Shown piece by piece: positions 7,389-15,130 of a DNA stretch of 15,130 nucleotides. Positions within the stretch are counted from its first letter, which is position 1. Each line of letters starts with the position of its first letter. Source of the stretch: Alphaproteobacteria bacterium UBA2723. Its GTDB lineage: Bacteria > Pseudomonadota > Alphaproteobacteria > RF32 > CAG-239. The stretch is from assembly GCA_002353835.1 (NCBI GenBank), contig DEKL01000056.1:13506-28635 (forward strand), given 5' to 3'. The notes under the pieces were generated by a model, which saw only the letters and a program-made list of their open reading frames with translations, was not told the origin of the DNA and did not search any database. A program made the translations under genes and the position numbers.

Positions 7389-7408
7389 TAAAAAAAGGTA
7401 TTTTTTAT

Positions 7409-8506
7409 ATGGTCATAAAAGGATTAAACTGTCTCGGCTTGATGGGTACTTCTACCTTTGGTGGCGTTGAGTTAGCTCTTATACGCACAGATGGTTTAGA
7501 TATTTTAGAGCGTAAAAAAGCCTATGTTGTCCCATATCCTGATAAAATGAAAGAGGATATTCGCGCTATTTTGGCTCTTAAGAGAGATGTTGACGATAAC
7601 GAAGAAAAATTACAAGCCGTAGATTTGGAAGTTTCTGATTTTTATGTTCAGTTGATTAAGGATTTTATTGCAGAAAGCGGGGAGGATATTGATGTTGTCG
7701 GAATAGAAGGAATAACTATTTTGCATAACCCAAACATTCAATACACTTACCAGCTCGGTAATGGCAGATATATTGCTTCCAAAACCGGCATTAAAACCGT
7801 TACCCATTTTCGTAATGCGGATATTTGCTGTGGAGGGCAAGGTACACCTATATCTTCGGTTTATTTTAATGCTATGGCTGTTGATGAAATTAAACCTGTT
7901 GCTTATGTTAATATTAGCGGAAAGGCTGATATAACATGGATCGGTTCTTTTGGAGAGTTTATCAGCTTTGACTGTGGTCCGGGCGATAATTTTATCAATA
8001 ACTGGACATCTAAACATGCACATATGGATAATGATTATAACGGACGTTTAGCCATTATGGGGCAAGTACACGAGAAGATTGTTAATTCTTTAATGCACCA
8101 TAAGTTTTTTGCCAAAGTTCCGCCAAAATCCGCCTATACCGGTATTTTTGCAGATAAAGCCGAGCATTTAGAGGGGCTTTCGTTAGAAGACGGAGCCGCA
8201 ACGGCAACCGCTTTTGTGGCTGAGGCTATTTGTTATTCTATATGTCTTTATTTGCCGGAGTTGCCTAAAAAAATTATTATTTGTGGTAAGGGAGCCAATA
8301 ATCCGACTTTGATAAGATTTATTCGGCAACGAGTTCCCAGTATAGAAGTTGTTAACAGCCGGGAAGTTGGTATTCCGACAGAAACGGTAAATGCCGAAAT
8401 TCGCGCTTTTTTAAGTGCACGAGCGATTTATTCTTTACCAATTACATTCCCGCAAACAACGGGTGTATCCGAGCCTATTCCGGGAGGAGAAATTTATGAA
8501 GCCTAA
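7409..8506 (+). CDS. anmK: Divergent anhydro-N-acetylmuramic acid kinase (AnmK family)
   Basis: AnmK opens and phosphorylates 1,6-anhydro-MurNAc to MurNAc-6-phosphate in cell-wall recycling. The 365-residue length fits the family, as do the blocks FRNADICCGGQGTPIS, NISGKADIT (168-176), FDCGPGD with the presumed base Asp188, PPKSAYTG, the IIICGKGANNP region and the C-terminal LPITFPQTTGVSEPIPGG. Several signature positions differ: the N-terminal SGTSxDGxD phosphate-site motif reads GTSTFGGVE (13-21), NIGGxAN reads NISGKAD, GPGN reads GPGD, and the Glu-Ala before AFA reads Asn-Ala (328-329). It may therefore be a catalytically altered member. AAAAAGG at 7393-7398 is ten bases before the ATG. 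The last 11 bases overlap the ABC ATPase gene, whose ribosome-binding site lies inside this gene. It heads a likely four-gene operon. Confidence 0.82.
   Translation: MVIKGLNCLGLMGTSTFGGVELALIRTDGLDILERKKAYVVPYPDKMKEDIRAILALKRDVDDNEEKLQAVDLEVSDFYVQLIKDFIAESGEDIDVVGIEGITILHNPNIQYTYQLGNGRYIASKTGIKTVTHFRNADICCGGQGTPISSVYFNAMAVDEIKPVAYVNISGKADITWIGSFGEFISFDCGPGDNFINNWTSKHAHMDNDYNGRLAIMGQVHEKIVNSLMHHKFFAKVPPKSAYTGIFADKAEHLEGLSLEDGAATATAFVAEAICYSICLYLPELPKKIIICGKGANNPTLIRFIRQRVPSIEVVNSREVGIPTETVNAEIRAFLSARAIYSLPITFPQTTGVSEPIPGGEIYEA
8482..8489 (+). promoter_or_regulatory. Strong ribosome-binding site for the GldA-like gene, inside anmK
   Basis: GGGAGGAG lies six bases before the ATG at 8496, within the codons for the last residues of the AnmK-like protein. 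It decides the start of the ATPase gene: the frame is open upstream to an ATG at 8415, but that one has no ribosome-binding site and would add 27 residues unrelated to the family. Confidence 0.8.
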
Positions 8507-9290
8507 TACAAAAAAAATGCCTTTTTCTTTGGAAATTAAAAATGTTTCTAAACATTATGATTTGATTGAGGCTATTAAAAATGTTTCTTTTGAAGCATCC
8601 TGCGGAGAAATTATTGCTTTATTAGGTCCTAACGGTGCCGGAAAATCAACTTTAATGAATATGATTGCCGGTTATTTAGCGCCGTCAGAAGGCAAAATCT
8701 TAGTTAATGGTAACAATGTTGAACAGGATGACATTTTAACAAAGCATGATATCGGTTTTTTGCCGGAAGGTGCGCCTATGTATGGCGATATGTCTGTTAG
8801 TTTGTTCTTGAAATATTTTATTGAATTAAAGCTTAATTTGGTACCATCTGAAAGTTTAAGCTTAAAAGAAATCAAAAAAACATACAAAGACGAATTAGAC
8901 CGCGTTATGCAAATTGCTAAAATTGAAGATGTTGCAACGCAAAAAATTGAAACTTTATCAAAGGGTTACAAACGTCGCGTTGGTTTTGCTGCCAGTTTAA
9001 TCGGAAATCCGCCGATTTTACTTTTAGATGAACCGACAGATGGTTTGGACCCTAATCAAAAAGACCATATGCGCCAGCTTATAAAGAAAATGAGCAAAGA
9101 TAAAACTATTTTGATTTCCACACATTTGTTAGATGAAGCTGAAGATATCTCCAGTAAAATCATTTTGATAAATAAGGGACAAATAGCGGCTTTGGGCTCA
9201 TTAGATGAAATTCTAAAGAAAACTAAAAGGAAGACATTAGGCGAGGCTTTTAAGTTTTTAACAAAACAAGAGGAGAAGGCTCATGAATAA
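8496..9290 (+). CDS. GldA-like ABC transporter ATP-binding protein
   Basis: This 264-residue cytoplasmic ATPase drives an ABC-2 type exporter. Motifs in order are Walker A GPNGAGKS (44-51), MNMIAGYLAPSEGKI, GFLPEGAPMY in the Q-loop region (Glu instead of Gln, as usual in this subfamily), signature LSKGYKRRVG (154-163), Walker B ILLLDEP (174-180), GLDP (183-186) and switch histidine in ISTHLLDEAE. The LSKGY signature and PEGAPMY are typical of GldA, the ATPase of the Bacteroidetes GldAFG complex, but GldA-like ATPases also occur in many non-gliding bacteria. The start is set by GGGAGGAG at 8482-8489 and overlaps anmK by 11 bases; the stop overlaps the next gene by eight. Its membrane partner is the fused permease immediately downstream. 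The substrate is unknown. Confidence 0.9.
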   Translation: MKPNTKKMPFSLEIKNVSKHYDLIEAIKNVSFEASCGEIIALLGPNGAGKSTLMNMIAGYLAPSEGKILVNGNNVEQDDILTKHDIGFLPEGAPMYGDMSVSLFLKYFIELKLNLVPSESLSLKEIKKTYKDELDRVMQIAKIEDVATQKIETLSKGYKRRVGFAASLIGNPPILLLDEPTDGLDPNQKDHMRQLIKKMSKDKTILISTHLLDEAEDISSKIILINKGQIAALGSLDEILKKTKRKTLGEAFKFLTKQEEKAHE

Positions 9291-12200
9291 TATCAAAACA
9301 ATTATAAAATACGAGCTTTTGCGCTATTTTCTATCTCCTTTGGCTTATGTTTATCTTATCAGCTTTTTATTGCTTAGCGGTTCTTGTGCTATTTATTTCG
9401 GGCATTTCTTTGTTAATGATCAGGCAAATCTTTGGAGCCTTTTTGATTATCAACCGTGGATATATCTTTTATTTATTCCCGGTATATCTATGCGTTCTTG
9501 GGCTGAGGAATTTCGCTCTAAAAGTATTGTGCAATTATTAACAACCCCTGTTAGCTTGCCTTGTTTGGTATGGGGTAAATTTTTTGCCTCATGGCTTTTT
9601 GCTATTTTTTCCATTTTATTGACTTTTCCTTTCTGGATTACCGTTAATATTTACGGACACCCAGATAACATGGTTATATTTGTCGGTTATCTGAGTTGTT
9701 TTATTCTTGCCGGCGCCATGCTTGCCATATCACAAACAATGTCTGCTTTAACAAAAAATCCGGTTATATCTCTTGTTTTATCGGTTTTTGTTAATTTGTT
9801 GTTTTTCTGGAGTGGGTTTGATTATGTTTTGTTTTGGGCAAGAGAGCTCTTTAGTGATGTTATTGTTGATACCATCATATCCTTTAGCTTTTTGGCGCAT
9901 TTTGATACACTAAGCAGAGGTTTGGTAGAATTTAGAGATATTATATATTTCGGTTCTCTTATCATCTTTTTCAATTTGCTTTCCATTGTTGTTATAAGCT
10001 TAAAAACAAAGGGTGTTTCCGGTATTATATCGTCATCCAGCCTAAAACACGGCTTTATTGTACTTTTGTTGCTGTTTGTCGGATTTTTTTCCTTAAATGT
10101 TATTGCAAACAACCTTTTAAGGCAAATCAGTTATGATTTTACGGAAGAAAAATACCTCAGTTTAACCAAAAATACCAAAAATATTTTACGGAAACTTAAT
10201 CGTCCGATTACCGCAAAATTATACTATTCGCCGATATTAGGGCAGAGAAACCCGCAAGTTCGTGTCTTTTTTGACCAAATCAAACTACTGTTAAAACAAT
10301 ATAAAACTTATGGCCACGGCTATTTTGATTATCGTATTTATACGCCGCAATTTTTAGATAAGATAGAAGACAAGGCTATCGCCGATGGCTTGCAGCCCAT
10401 TCCGCTTATTGATATTAACCAAAATGCTTTATTTGGTATTGTTTTTGCAGATAATTTAACAAACAAATCCGTTATTCCTTTCTTTTCAGTAGAAAGACTG
10501 CCTTTCGTTGAGCAAGACTTTACAACAAATATTTACAAATTAGGACATAAGAAAAAGACTTTAGGGTTATTAAGTTCGTTGCCGGTTATGGGAAATGTTC
10601 GCCAAGAGGGTGTTACCCTTAAAAGATGGGAAATAATGGATAAAATCGGTGAGCTTTATAATGTAAAAACAATTAACAAAATAGAAGATTTAGATGAAAA
10701 ATTTGACGTATTTATGCTGGTGCATCCTTATGCCCTTAGTGATGAATTGGTTGAAAAAATAAAGAAACAGGATAAAATTCTATTGCTGTTAGATGTTGCT
10801 GATGATGCTTCTCGTATTTATTCTCCGGCTAGTGGCGCTTTTGTTTCATCAAATCTTTCCGGTTTGGCAGATTACTGGAATATAGATTTTTACGACACAG
10901 GTGTTGTTGCTGACTTTAATAATTCTATAACTGTTGATGAAACAATAAATTATAAAAAGAATCCTTCTTTTACGCAGGATTTATTGCAATTTAAGACAAC
11001 GGCACAAGAGCTTAATCCAAATCATCGGATAACCTATAAATTAAACAATATTCTGTTTTCATCCGCCTCAATGATTTTACCAAAGGATGAAAAAGCTGTT
11101 TCTTTCTTTCCTTTAATAAAGAGCAGTTCTGTTGCATCTCTTATGGTTGCGGATTTTGCTAAGAAAAACAAATCGCCCAGAGAAGTTTTGGCAGCTTTTA
11201 AGCCGTTAAACTCCCCTATTGTTATTGCGGCAGAAATTTTGAGTAATAATCCTCATAAACCTTTTGATATTATTGCCGTTGCAGATACGGATTTCATTTA
11301 TGATTCATTTTGGACCAAAGAAAGGACTTTTTTGAATTCAACCTATCATGTTCCATTTTTTGATAACGGTAATTTTGTATTAAACGCATTGGATTATCTT
11401 ACTGAAAATGATGATTTAATAAGCTTAAGAGGTAAAAGCCTTAAGAAGAGACCGCTTTATAAAGTGGATAAAATGCGGAAAAACAATACCTATCGCTACA
11501 AATTAAAAGAAAATGATATTTTTGAGGCAATAGATGGTGTTCGGCAACAACTAACAGAAATTACGGTTAAGAGAAATTTTGAAGAGCGTGAAAATTTCAC
11601 TCCGGATGAATTAGCCGTTATAGGTAAAATCAGAAACGAAATGGCAGATTTACGCCAGCAACTGAGTGTTTTGCGTATAAATGCGAACAACAATATAGAA
11701 GCTTTAGAAATAAAGGTTAAGTTCTTCAATATTTATTTTATTTCCATCCTTATCCTTTTAATCCTCGGCTTCTTTGTTTTACGTAAAAAGAAATTGTCTT
11801 TATCTCTTATAAAAAACATCTTTGTTTGGGATAAAAAACTGTTTAAACTGTTTTTATGCGTCTTAGTTTTAGTTTTATTAGCCGGCGTAACTGTTTATAC
11901 AGACAATGAAAATACTATATCAAAATATGAAGATAAGCCTGTTTTTAAGGATTTTGGCCAATATATAAATAAAATATCTGCCATAAAACTTTCAAACCAT
12001 TCGCAAACATTAACTTTTGTTCGCAAAAACGGTATTTGGGTGCTTGATGAGTATCCAAATCTGCCGGTTTATCAGGAACGTATTTTCAGACTTCTTGTTG
12101 CACTCAATAATATGACTTTTTCCGAGAAGAAATCCGATAAGATTGAAGATATGAAGTTTTTCGGTTTTTCTTCACTAAAAGATGAAAATTCGCCGATGAT

Positions 12201-12735
12201 AAATCTCTCTTTGTTTGATGAAAAAAATAATGTTTTAGAAAATTTTGATATCGGATGGCATGATATAGATATTGGGCGCGGTTCTAAGGCTGCTTACATA
12301 CGGTTTAACAATCAATTCCAAATATGGTTAGCGGAAGTTGATTTTTATGATTTATCACTTGATAAAAATGCATGGACATACAGTTCTTTATGGAATTTAC
12401 GTTTCGGCAGATTTATCAGCTATAACAGCATTACCGATAACGCCAAAGTTATGAATATGGTTAAAAAACTGCTTAACCTTTATTCAGAAAATGTTTTTGA
12501 TAAGGTTGATGCGGAAAAAATTGCCGAACTTAATATAAAATCTGAAAATAATAACTTCATCAACCTTCTTTTCTATAAGTCTAAAGATAATCGCTATTAT
12601 GTTCAGTATGACTTTATAAACAAACCTCATGGCAAGCATTTAGAATTTTTTGCCAAATATGTTAAAGATAAATATCTTGAAATATCTCAAGAAATATGGG
12701 ACAAAATAAAAGATGACACAATCAGAACAAAATAA
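9283..12735 (+). CDS. GldF-GldG-DUF4340 fusion protein, ABC-2 permease with two extracytoplasmic modules
   Basis: This 1150-residue protein appears to join three modules. Residues 1-250 are a GldF-like ABC-2 permease with six helices and the family block PGISMRSWAEEFRSKSIVQL. A seventh helix (257-278) leads into a GldG-like extracytoplasmic region (about 285-800) beginning DFTEEKYLSLTKNTKNILRKL, including an IFT52/GIFT-like stretch (DVFMLVHPYALSDELVEKI) and a helical, probably coiled-coil end (about 770-810). Helix 8 (814-836), a basic cytoplasmic loop (RKKK to about 852) and helix 9 (853-873) follow. A C-terminal DUF4340-like domain (about 875-1150) has features such as VFKDFGQYINKISAIKLSN and a NGIWVLDEYPNLPVY segment. 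Topology is self-consistent: odd helices exit, even ones return. AGGAG at 9271-9275 lies seven bases from the ATG. The gene overlaps both neighbours. No stop or frameshift interrupts it. The substrate is unknown; module limits are estimates. Confidence 0.85.
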   Translation: MNNIKTIIKYELLRYFLSPLAYVYLISFLLLSGSCAIYFGHFFVNDQANLWSLFDYQPWIYLLFIPGISMRSWAEEFRSKSIVQLLTTPVSLPCLVWGKFFASWLFAIFSILLTFPFWITVNIYGHPDNMVIFVGYLSCFILAGAMLAISQTMSALTKNPVISLVLSVFVNLLFFWSGFDYVLFWARELFSDVIVDTIISFSFLAHFDTLSRGLVEFRDIIYFGSLIIFFNLLSIVVISLKTKGVSGIISSSSLKHGFIVLLLLFVGFFSLNVIANNLLRQISYDFTEEKYLSLTKNTKNILRKLNRPITAKLYYSPILGQRNPQVRVFFDQIKLLLKQYKTYGHGYFDYRIYTPQFLDKIEDKAIADGLQPIPLIDINQNALFGIVFADNLTNKSVIPFFSVERLPFVEQDFTTNIYKLGHKKKTLGLLSSLPVMGNVRQEGVTLKRWEIMDKIGELYNVKTINKIEDLDEKFDVFMLVHPYALSDELVEKIKKQDKILLLLDVADDASRIYSPASGAFVSSNLSGLADYWNIDFYDTGVVADFNNSITVDETINYKKNPSFTQDLLQFKTTAQELNPNHRITYKLNNILFSSASMILPKDEKAVSFFPLIKSSSVASLMVADFAKKNKSPREVLAAFKPLNSPIVIAAEILSNNPHKPFDIIAVADTDFIYDSFWTKERTFLNSTYHVPFFDNGNFVLNALDYLTENDDLISLRGKSLKKRPLYKVDKMRKNNTYRYKLKENDIFEAIDGVRQQLTEITVKRNFEERENFTPDELAVIGKIRNEMADLRQQLSVLRINANNNIEALEIKVKFFNIYFISILILLILGFFVLRKKKLSLSLIKNIFVWDKKLFKLFLCVLVLVLLAGVTVYTDNENTISKYEDKPVFKDFGQYINKISAIKLSNHSQTLTFVRKNGIWVLDEYPNLPVYQERIFRLLVALNNMTFSEKKSDKIEDMKFFGFSSLKDENSPMINLSLFDEKNNVLENFDIGWHDIDIGRGSKAAYIRFNNQFQIWLAEVDFYDLSLDKNAWTYSSLWNLRFGRFISYNSITDNAKVMNMVKKLLNLYSENVFDKVDAEKIAELNIKSENNNFINLLFYKSKDNRYYVQYDFINKPHGKHLEFFAKYVKDKYLEISQEIWDKIKDDTIRTK

Positions 12736-13627
12736 TCTCTTAAAGGAATCTGCCGCTGTTGCCAGTGTTTCTCTGGCAATACTTTTGGCGCTTATTAAGT
12801 TTTATGCCTTTTTAAAAACAGATTCTTTGGCCGTCTTTTCTTCTTTTGTAGATAGTATTACGGATTTATTTGCCTCAATGGTTTCTTTTATTGCTGTTTA
12901 TTTTTCAACAAAGCCAGCAACAAGTAATCATCGTTACGGCTATGGCAAAACAGAAGCTTTAAGCGCCCTATTACAAGCCGTTTTTGTCGGTGTTTCCGGT
13001 TTTTTTGTTATTTCAGATGGTATAAAAAGGTTAATTCATCCGGTTGAAATTATGCAAACAAGTTTTGGTGTTTGGATAATGCTTTTCAGTATTTTTGCCA
13101 CATTTTTGTTAGTTGTTTACCAAACTTATGTTGCAAATAAAACTAAATCTCTTGCCATAAAAGCGGATCGTGCTCATTATACGGTTGATTTTTTAACAAA
13201 TTCTGCGGTTGTTATCTCTCTTTTATTGGTACATTTCTTCGGATTTGTATATTTTGACGTTATCGCGGCCTTATTTATATCTTCCTATTTGCTTTATAAC
13301 GCTTATGCCTTAGCAAAAGAAGCTATTGAAATGATAACGGATAAAGAATTGCCCGGCGAAATCAGAAAAAATATAGAGAAAATTGTAAAAAATTGCAAAG
13401 GTGTCTATGGTATGCATGATTTCAGAAGCCGTAGCTTAGGAGATGCTTATTATTTTGAATTACATTTAGAGATGGACGGCGAAATATCTTTATCAGAAGC
13501 ACATGAGCTAAGTTCTTCTGTAGAATGTAAGATTTTAGAAGCTTATCCGAACAGTCAAATTTTAATCCATCAAGACCCTATCGGTGTTGATGAAATGAGA
13601 TTAGACCATAAAATAGACGGCAAATAA
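12713..13627 (+). CDS. fieF: Cation diffusion facilitator, FieF (YiiP) type metal exporter
   Basis: Proteins of this family are homodimeric inner-membrane antiporters that export divalent metals (Zn, Fe, Cd, Mn) in exchange for protons. The 304-residue protein has six membrane helices to about residue 205 and a cytoplasmic ferredoxin-like metal-binding domain after it. The transport-site tetrad is intact: Asp47 and Asp51 (DSITD) and His155 and Asp159 (HYTVD). These match E. coli FieF Asp45, Asp49, His153 and Asp157, a pattern usual for Zn/Cd. The cytoplasmic site residues also align at a constant offset (His235, His251, His264, His286, Asp288). The ATG lies 23 bases inside the preceding gene with only a weak GGGA at 12698-12701, so translation is probably coupled. 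The exact metal is inferred. Confidence 0.93.
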   Translation: MTQSEQNNLLKESAAVASVSLAILLALIKFYAFLKTDSLAVFSSFVDSITDLFASMVSFIAVYFSTKPATSNHRYGYGKTEALSALLQAVFVGVSGFFVISDGIKRLIHPVEIMQTSFGVWIMLFSIFATFLLVVYQTYVANKTKSLAIKADRAHYTVDFLTNSAVVISLLLVHFFGFVYFDVIAALFISSYLLYNAYALAKEAIEMITDKELPGEIRKNIEKIVKNCKGVYGMHDFRSRSLGDAYYFELHLEMDGEISLSEAHELSSSVECKILEAYPNSQILIHQDPIGVDEMRLDHKIDGK

Positions 13628-13628
13628 A

Positions 13629-14693
13629 TTACGCATTCTTTTTAGATTTTAGTTGCCCACAGGCGGCTAAAATATCCTGTCCTCTGGCAACGCGTATCGG
13701 CGCGGCAAAACCAGCCTCTTCCAAAATTCTGGAAAAAGCTTCAACTGTTTTTCTTTCACTGGGCATAAAATCACATCCCGGCCATGGGTTAAACGGAATT
13801 AAATTAAATAAGGCACGCAGTTTGTGTTTTTTTAAGAGATTAACCAATTCTTTGGCACAATCTTCGCTATCGTTTATGCCTTTTAACAATAAATATTCAA
13901 ACGTGATATAACGGCTGTGATCGCCCTTTTGATACTCGGCGCAAGCTTTCATTATTTTTTCAATTTTAAATTTATCATTTATCGGCATAATTTGAGAACG
14001 TATTGTATTATTCGGTGCATGCAAGGAAATGGCTAAACGAACCCCTGTTCTCTGCATTGCTTCAACTATCTTCGGTGCAATGCCTGAAGTGGACATTGTT
14101 ACTCTGCGACGTGATAAAGCTATACCTTCGTTATCTGTGATAATATTCAAAGCTTTAACAACATTATCAAGATTATTCAGTGGTTCGCCCATTCCCATAA
14201 CGACAATATTTGATAGATAACGGACTTCATCTGTCGGGCTCGGCCATTCGTTATATACATCTCTTGCCACCATAAACTGCCCGACAATTTCGCTCGTCGT
14301 CAGATTTCTGGTTAGTTTTTGACTTCCCGTATGGCAAAACTTGCACCCCATAGCACAACCGACTTGGGTTGAAATACAGACAGCCCCCCTATCCTTTTCC
14401 GGAATATAAACCATTTCTACACGCTGGCCATCCGAAAATTCTAATAACCATTTGTGCGTTTTATCTACGGATAGCTGTTCATCAACAATTTTCGGGCGAG
14501 TAATTGTGTATCTTTCAGCAAGTTTCTCTCTTAGGGCTAAAGAAAGGTTGCTCATTTTATCAAAATCTGTTACACCGCGATAATATATCCATTGCCATAA
14601 TTGTTTGGCACGAAAAGACTTCTCGCCGATTTTGAGTATTTCGGCAGTAAGTTCTTCTTTACTGAGATTGGTTAATTCTATTTTCTCAACCAT
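13629..14693 (-). CDS. rlmN: Dual-specificity RNA methyltransferase RlmN
   Basis: RlmN is a radical SAM enzyme that methylates C2 of adenosine 2503 in 23S rRNA and adenosine 37 in some tRNAs. The 354-residue protein has normal length. The 4Fe-4S cluster ligands are Cys113, Cys117 and Cys120 (GCAMGCKFCHTG). The two mechanistic cysteines are present: Cys106 (in CISTQ) and Cys345 (near the end in AACGQL), equivalent to E. coli Cys118 and Cys355. SAM-binding blocks VVMGMGEPLNN and RRVTMSTSGI are intact. The start is four bases after the IalB-family gene, with AAGGA only one base from the ATG, so it may depend on read-through from that gene. The gene is convergent with fieF; the two stop codons are one base apart, with no terminator between them. 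Confidence 0.97.
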   Translation of the reverse strand: MVEKIELTNLSKEELTAEILKIGEKSFRAKQLWQWIYYRGVTDFDKMSNLSLALREKLAERYTITRPKIVDEQLSVDKTHKWLLEFSDGQRVEMVYIPEKDRGAVCISTQVGCAMGCKFCHTGSQKLTRNLTTSEIVGQFMVARDVYNEWPSPTDEVRYLSNIVVMGMGEPLNNLDNVVKALNIITDNEGIALSRRRVTMSTSGIAPKIVEAMQRTGVRLAISLHAPNNTIRSQIMPINDKFKIEKIMKACAEYQKGDHSRYITFEYLLLKGINDSEDCAKELVNLLKKHKLRALFNLIPFNPWPGCDFMPSERKTVEAFSRILEEAGFAAPIRVARGQDILAACGQLKSKKNA

Positions 14694-14697
14694 GTCC

Positions 14698-15129
14698 TTA
14701 CTTACATTTAGTACTTATGGCATTATATGCACCGGAGAATCCGGCTAAAGAATAGGTATCTTTTGTTTTGGTTCCACGAGCAGAAACACCTTCAACAGTC
14801 ATTCTTTCACCGCGTTTCATTGCTTCTACCAGTTTTTTATCTGTTATATTATCCGGAGCCCAAGCAGTTTCGCCATTTGAAAACAGATTATTAAATGCAG
14901 TTGTGCCGATTTTTACAACAACGCTAGCGCCCTTTTTATAAGGATATCCGGCAACAAAATTTACAACATTATAACTTTTATCTGCCGGACGATGGGTTAC
15001 AATTGCATAAATATCCCCTCTAACCTTATAGTTTCCTTCGTCTTTTTTTGGGGTTGAAGCCATATAGCAAACAATATTTTTACCTTCTGTATAGTAATAG
15101 GCGGTCCAATCTTTGTATTCGCCTAACTC
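14698..15129 (-). CDS. IalB-family (invasion-associated locus B) protein, N-terminus outside window
   Basis: The frame is open to the right edge; the methionine at 15063 is internal, because conserved family sequence (GEYKDWTAYYY, then NIVCYMAS) lies before it. About 143 residues are visible. The pattern W-T-x-Y followed by VCY, then IYAIVTHRPAD, AGYPYKKG, ETAWAPDN, DKKLVEAMKRGERMTVEGVSARGTKTKDTYSLAGF and a final cysteine is characteristic of IalB proteins. These are secreted or periplasmic proteins, widespread in alphaproteobacteria. They were named for erythrocyte invasion in Bartonella, but most members are in non-invasive species, so no virulence role should be read from it. The signal peptide is expected beyond the edge. 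Two visible cysteines (in VCY and the C-terminal KCK) could form a disulfide. rlmN follows after four bases. Confidence 0.88.
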   Translation of the reverse strand, partial: ELGEYKDWTAYYYTEGKNIVCYMASTPKKDEGNYKVRGDIYAIVTHRPADKSYNVVNFVAGYPYKKGASVVVKIGTTAFNNLFSNGETAWAPDNITDKKLVEAMKRGERMTVEGVSARGTKTKDTYSLAGFSGAYNAISTKCK

Positions 15130-15130
15130 T

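Noticed and set aside
7610..8023. 137-codon open frame on the minus strand
   Set aside because: It is antisense to the AnmK-like gene and lacks any recognisable domain or ribosome-binding site.
8415..8495. N-terminal extension of the GldA-like ATPase from ATG 8415
   Set aside because: It lies fully within anmK, has no ribosome-binding site and resembles no ABC sequence; ATG 8496 has a strong site.
13625..13631. Terminator between fieF and rlmN
   Set aside because: The stop codons are one base apart and no hairpin with a T-run was found around them.
14698..15063. IalB-like protein starting at the methionine at 15063
   Set aside because: Family-conserved residues (WTAYYY, VCY) continue upstream in frame to the edge, so this methionine is internal.

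Overview
The window is A+T-rich bacterial chromosome, densely packed with genes, with no tRNA, rRNA, CRISPR array, transposase or phage gene visible. The gene set points to an alphaproteobacterium. The evidence is a short HPr kinase made only of the catalytic domain, the order mlaE-mlaF-radA-cvpA, an IalB-family protein, and a TyrRS with a KMGKS loop. Low G+C and short intergenic gaps suggest a host-associated or uncultured lineage, but the exact taxon is inference.

Left block (1-6045, all + strand): the tail of a BatD-like membrane protein, a three-helix membrane protein with a degenerate staphylococcal-nuclease-like domain, tsaE (tRNA t6A synthesis), hprK, mlaE and mlaF (lipid-transport ABC permease and ATPase), radA (recombination) and cvpA. 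Genes overlap or lie 1-45 bases apart. The block ends in a strong hairpin plus T-run terminator at 6011-6040. tyrS converges on it from the minus strand.

Middle block (7303-13627, + strand): after a 106-base divergent intergenic region come a divergent anmK-like sugar kinase, a GldA-type ABC ATPase, a very large protein (1150 aa) and a FieF-type metal exporter. Each start codon lies inside the previous gene, so the four are probably one translationally coupled operon. The large protein joins three parts that are usually separate: a GldF-like ABC-2 permease, a GldG-like extracytoplasmic domain and a DUF4340-like domain. Together with the ATPase it would form a complete Gld-type ABC machine of unknown substrate. 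This is the most unusual part of the window.

Right block (13629-15130, - strand): rlmN (23S rRNA/tRNA m2A methyltransferase) preceded by an IalB-family secreted protein cut by the window edge. rlmN and fieF converge with a single base between their stop codons.

Other points of interest are the anmK-like kinase with altered signature motifs and the nuclease-like domain that has lost its expected catalytic and metal-binding residues.
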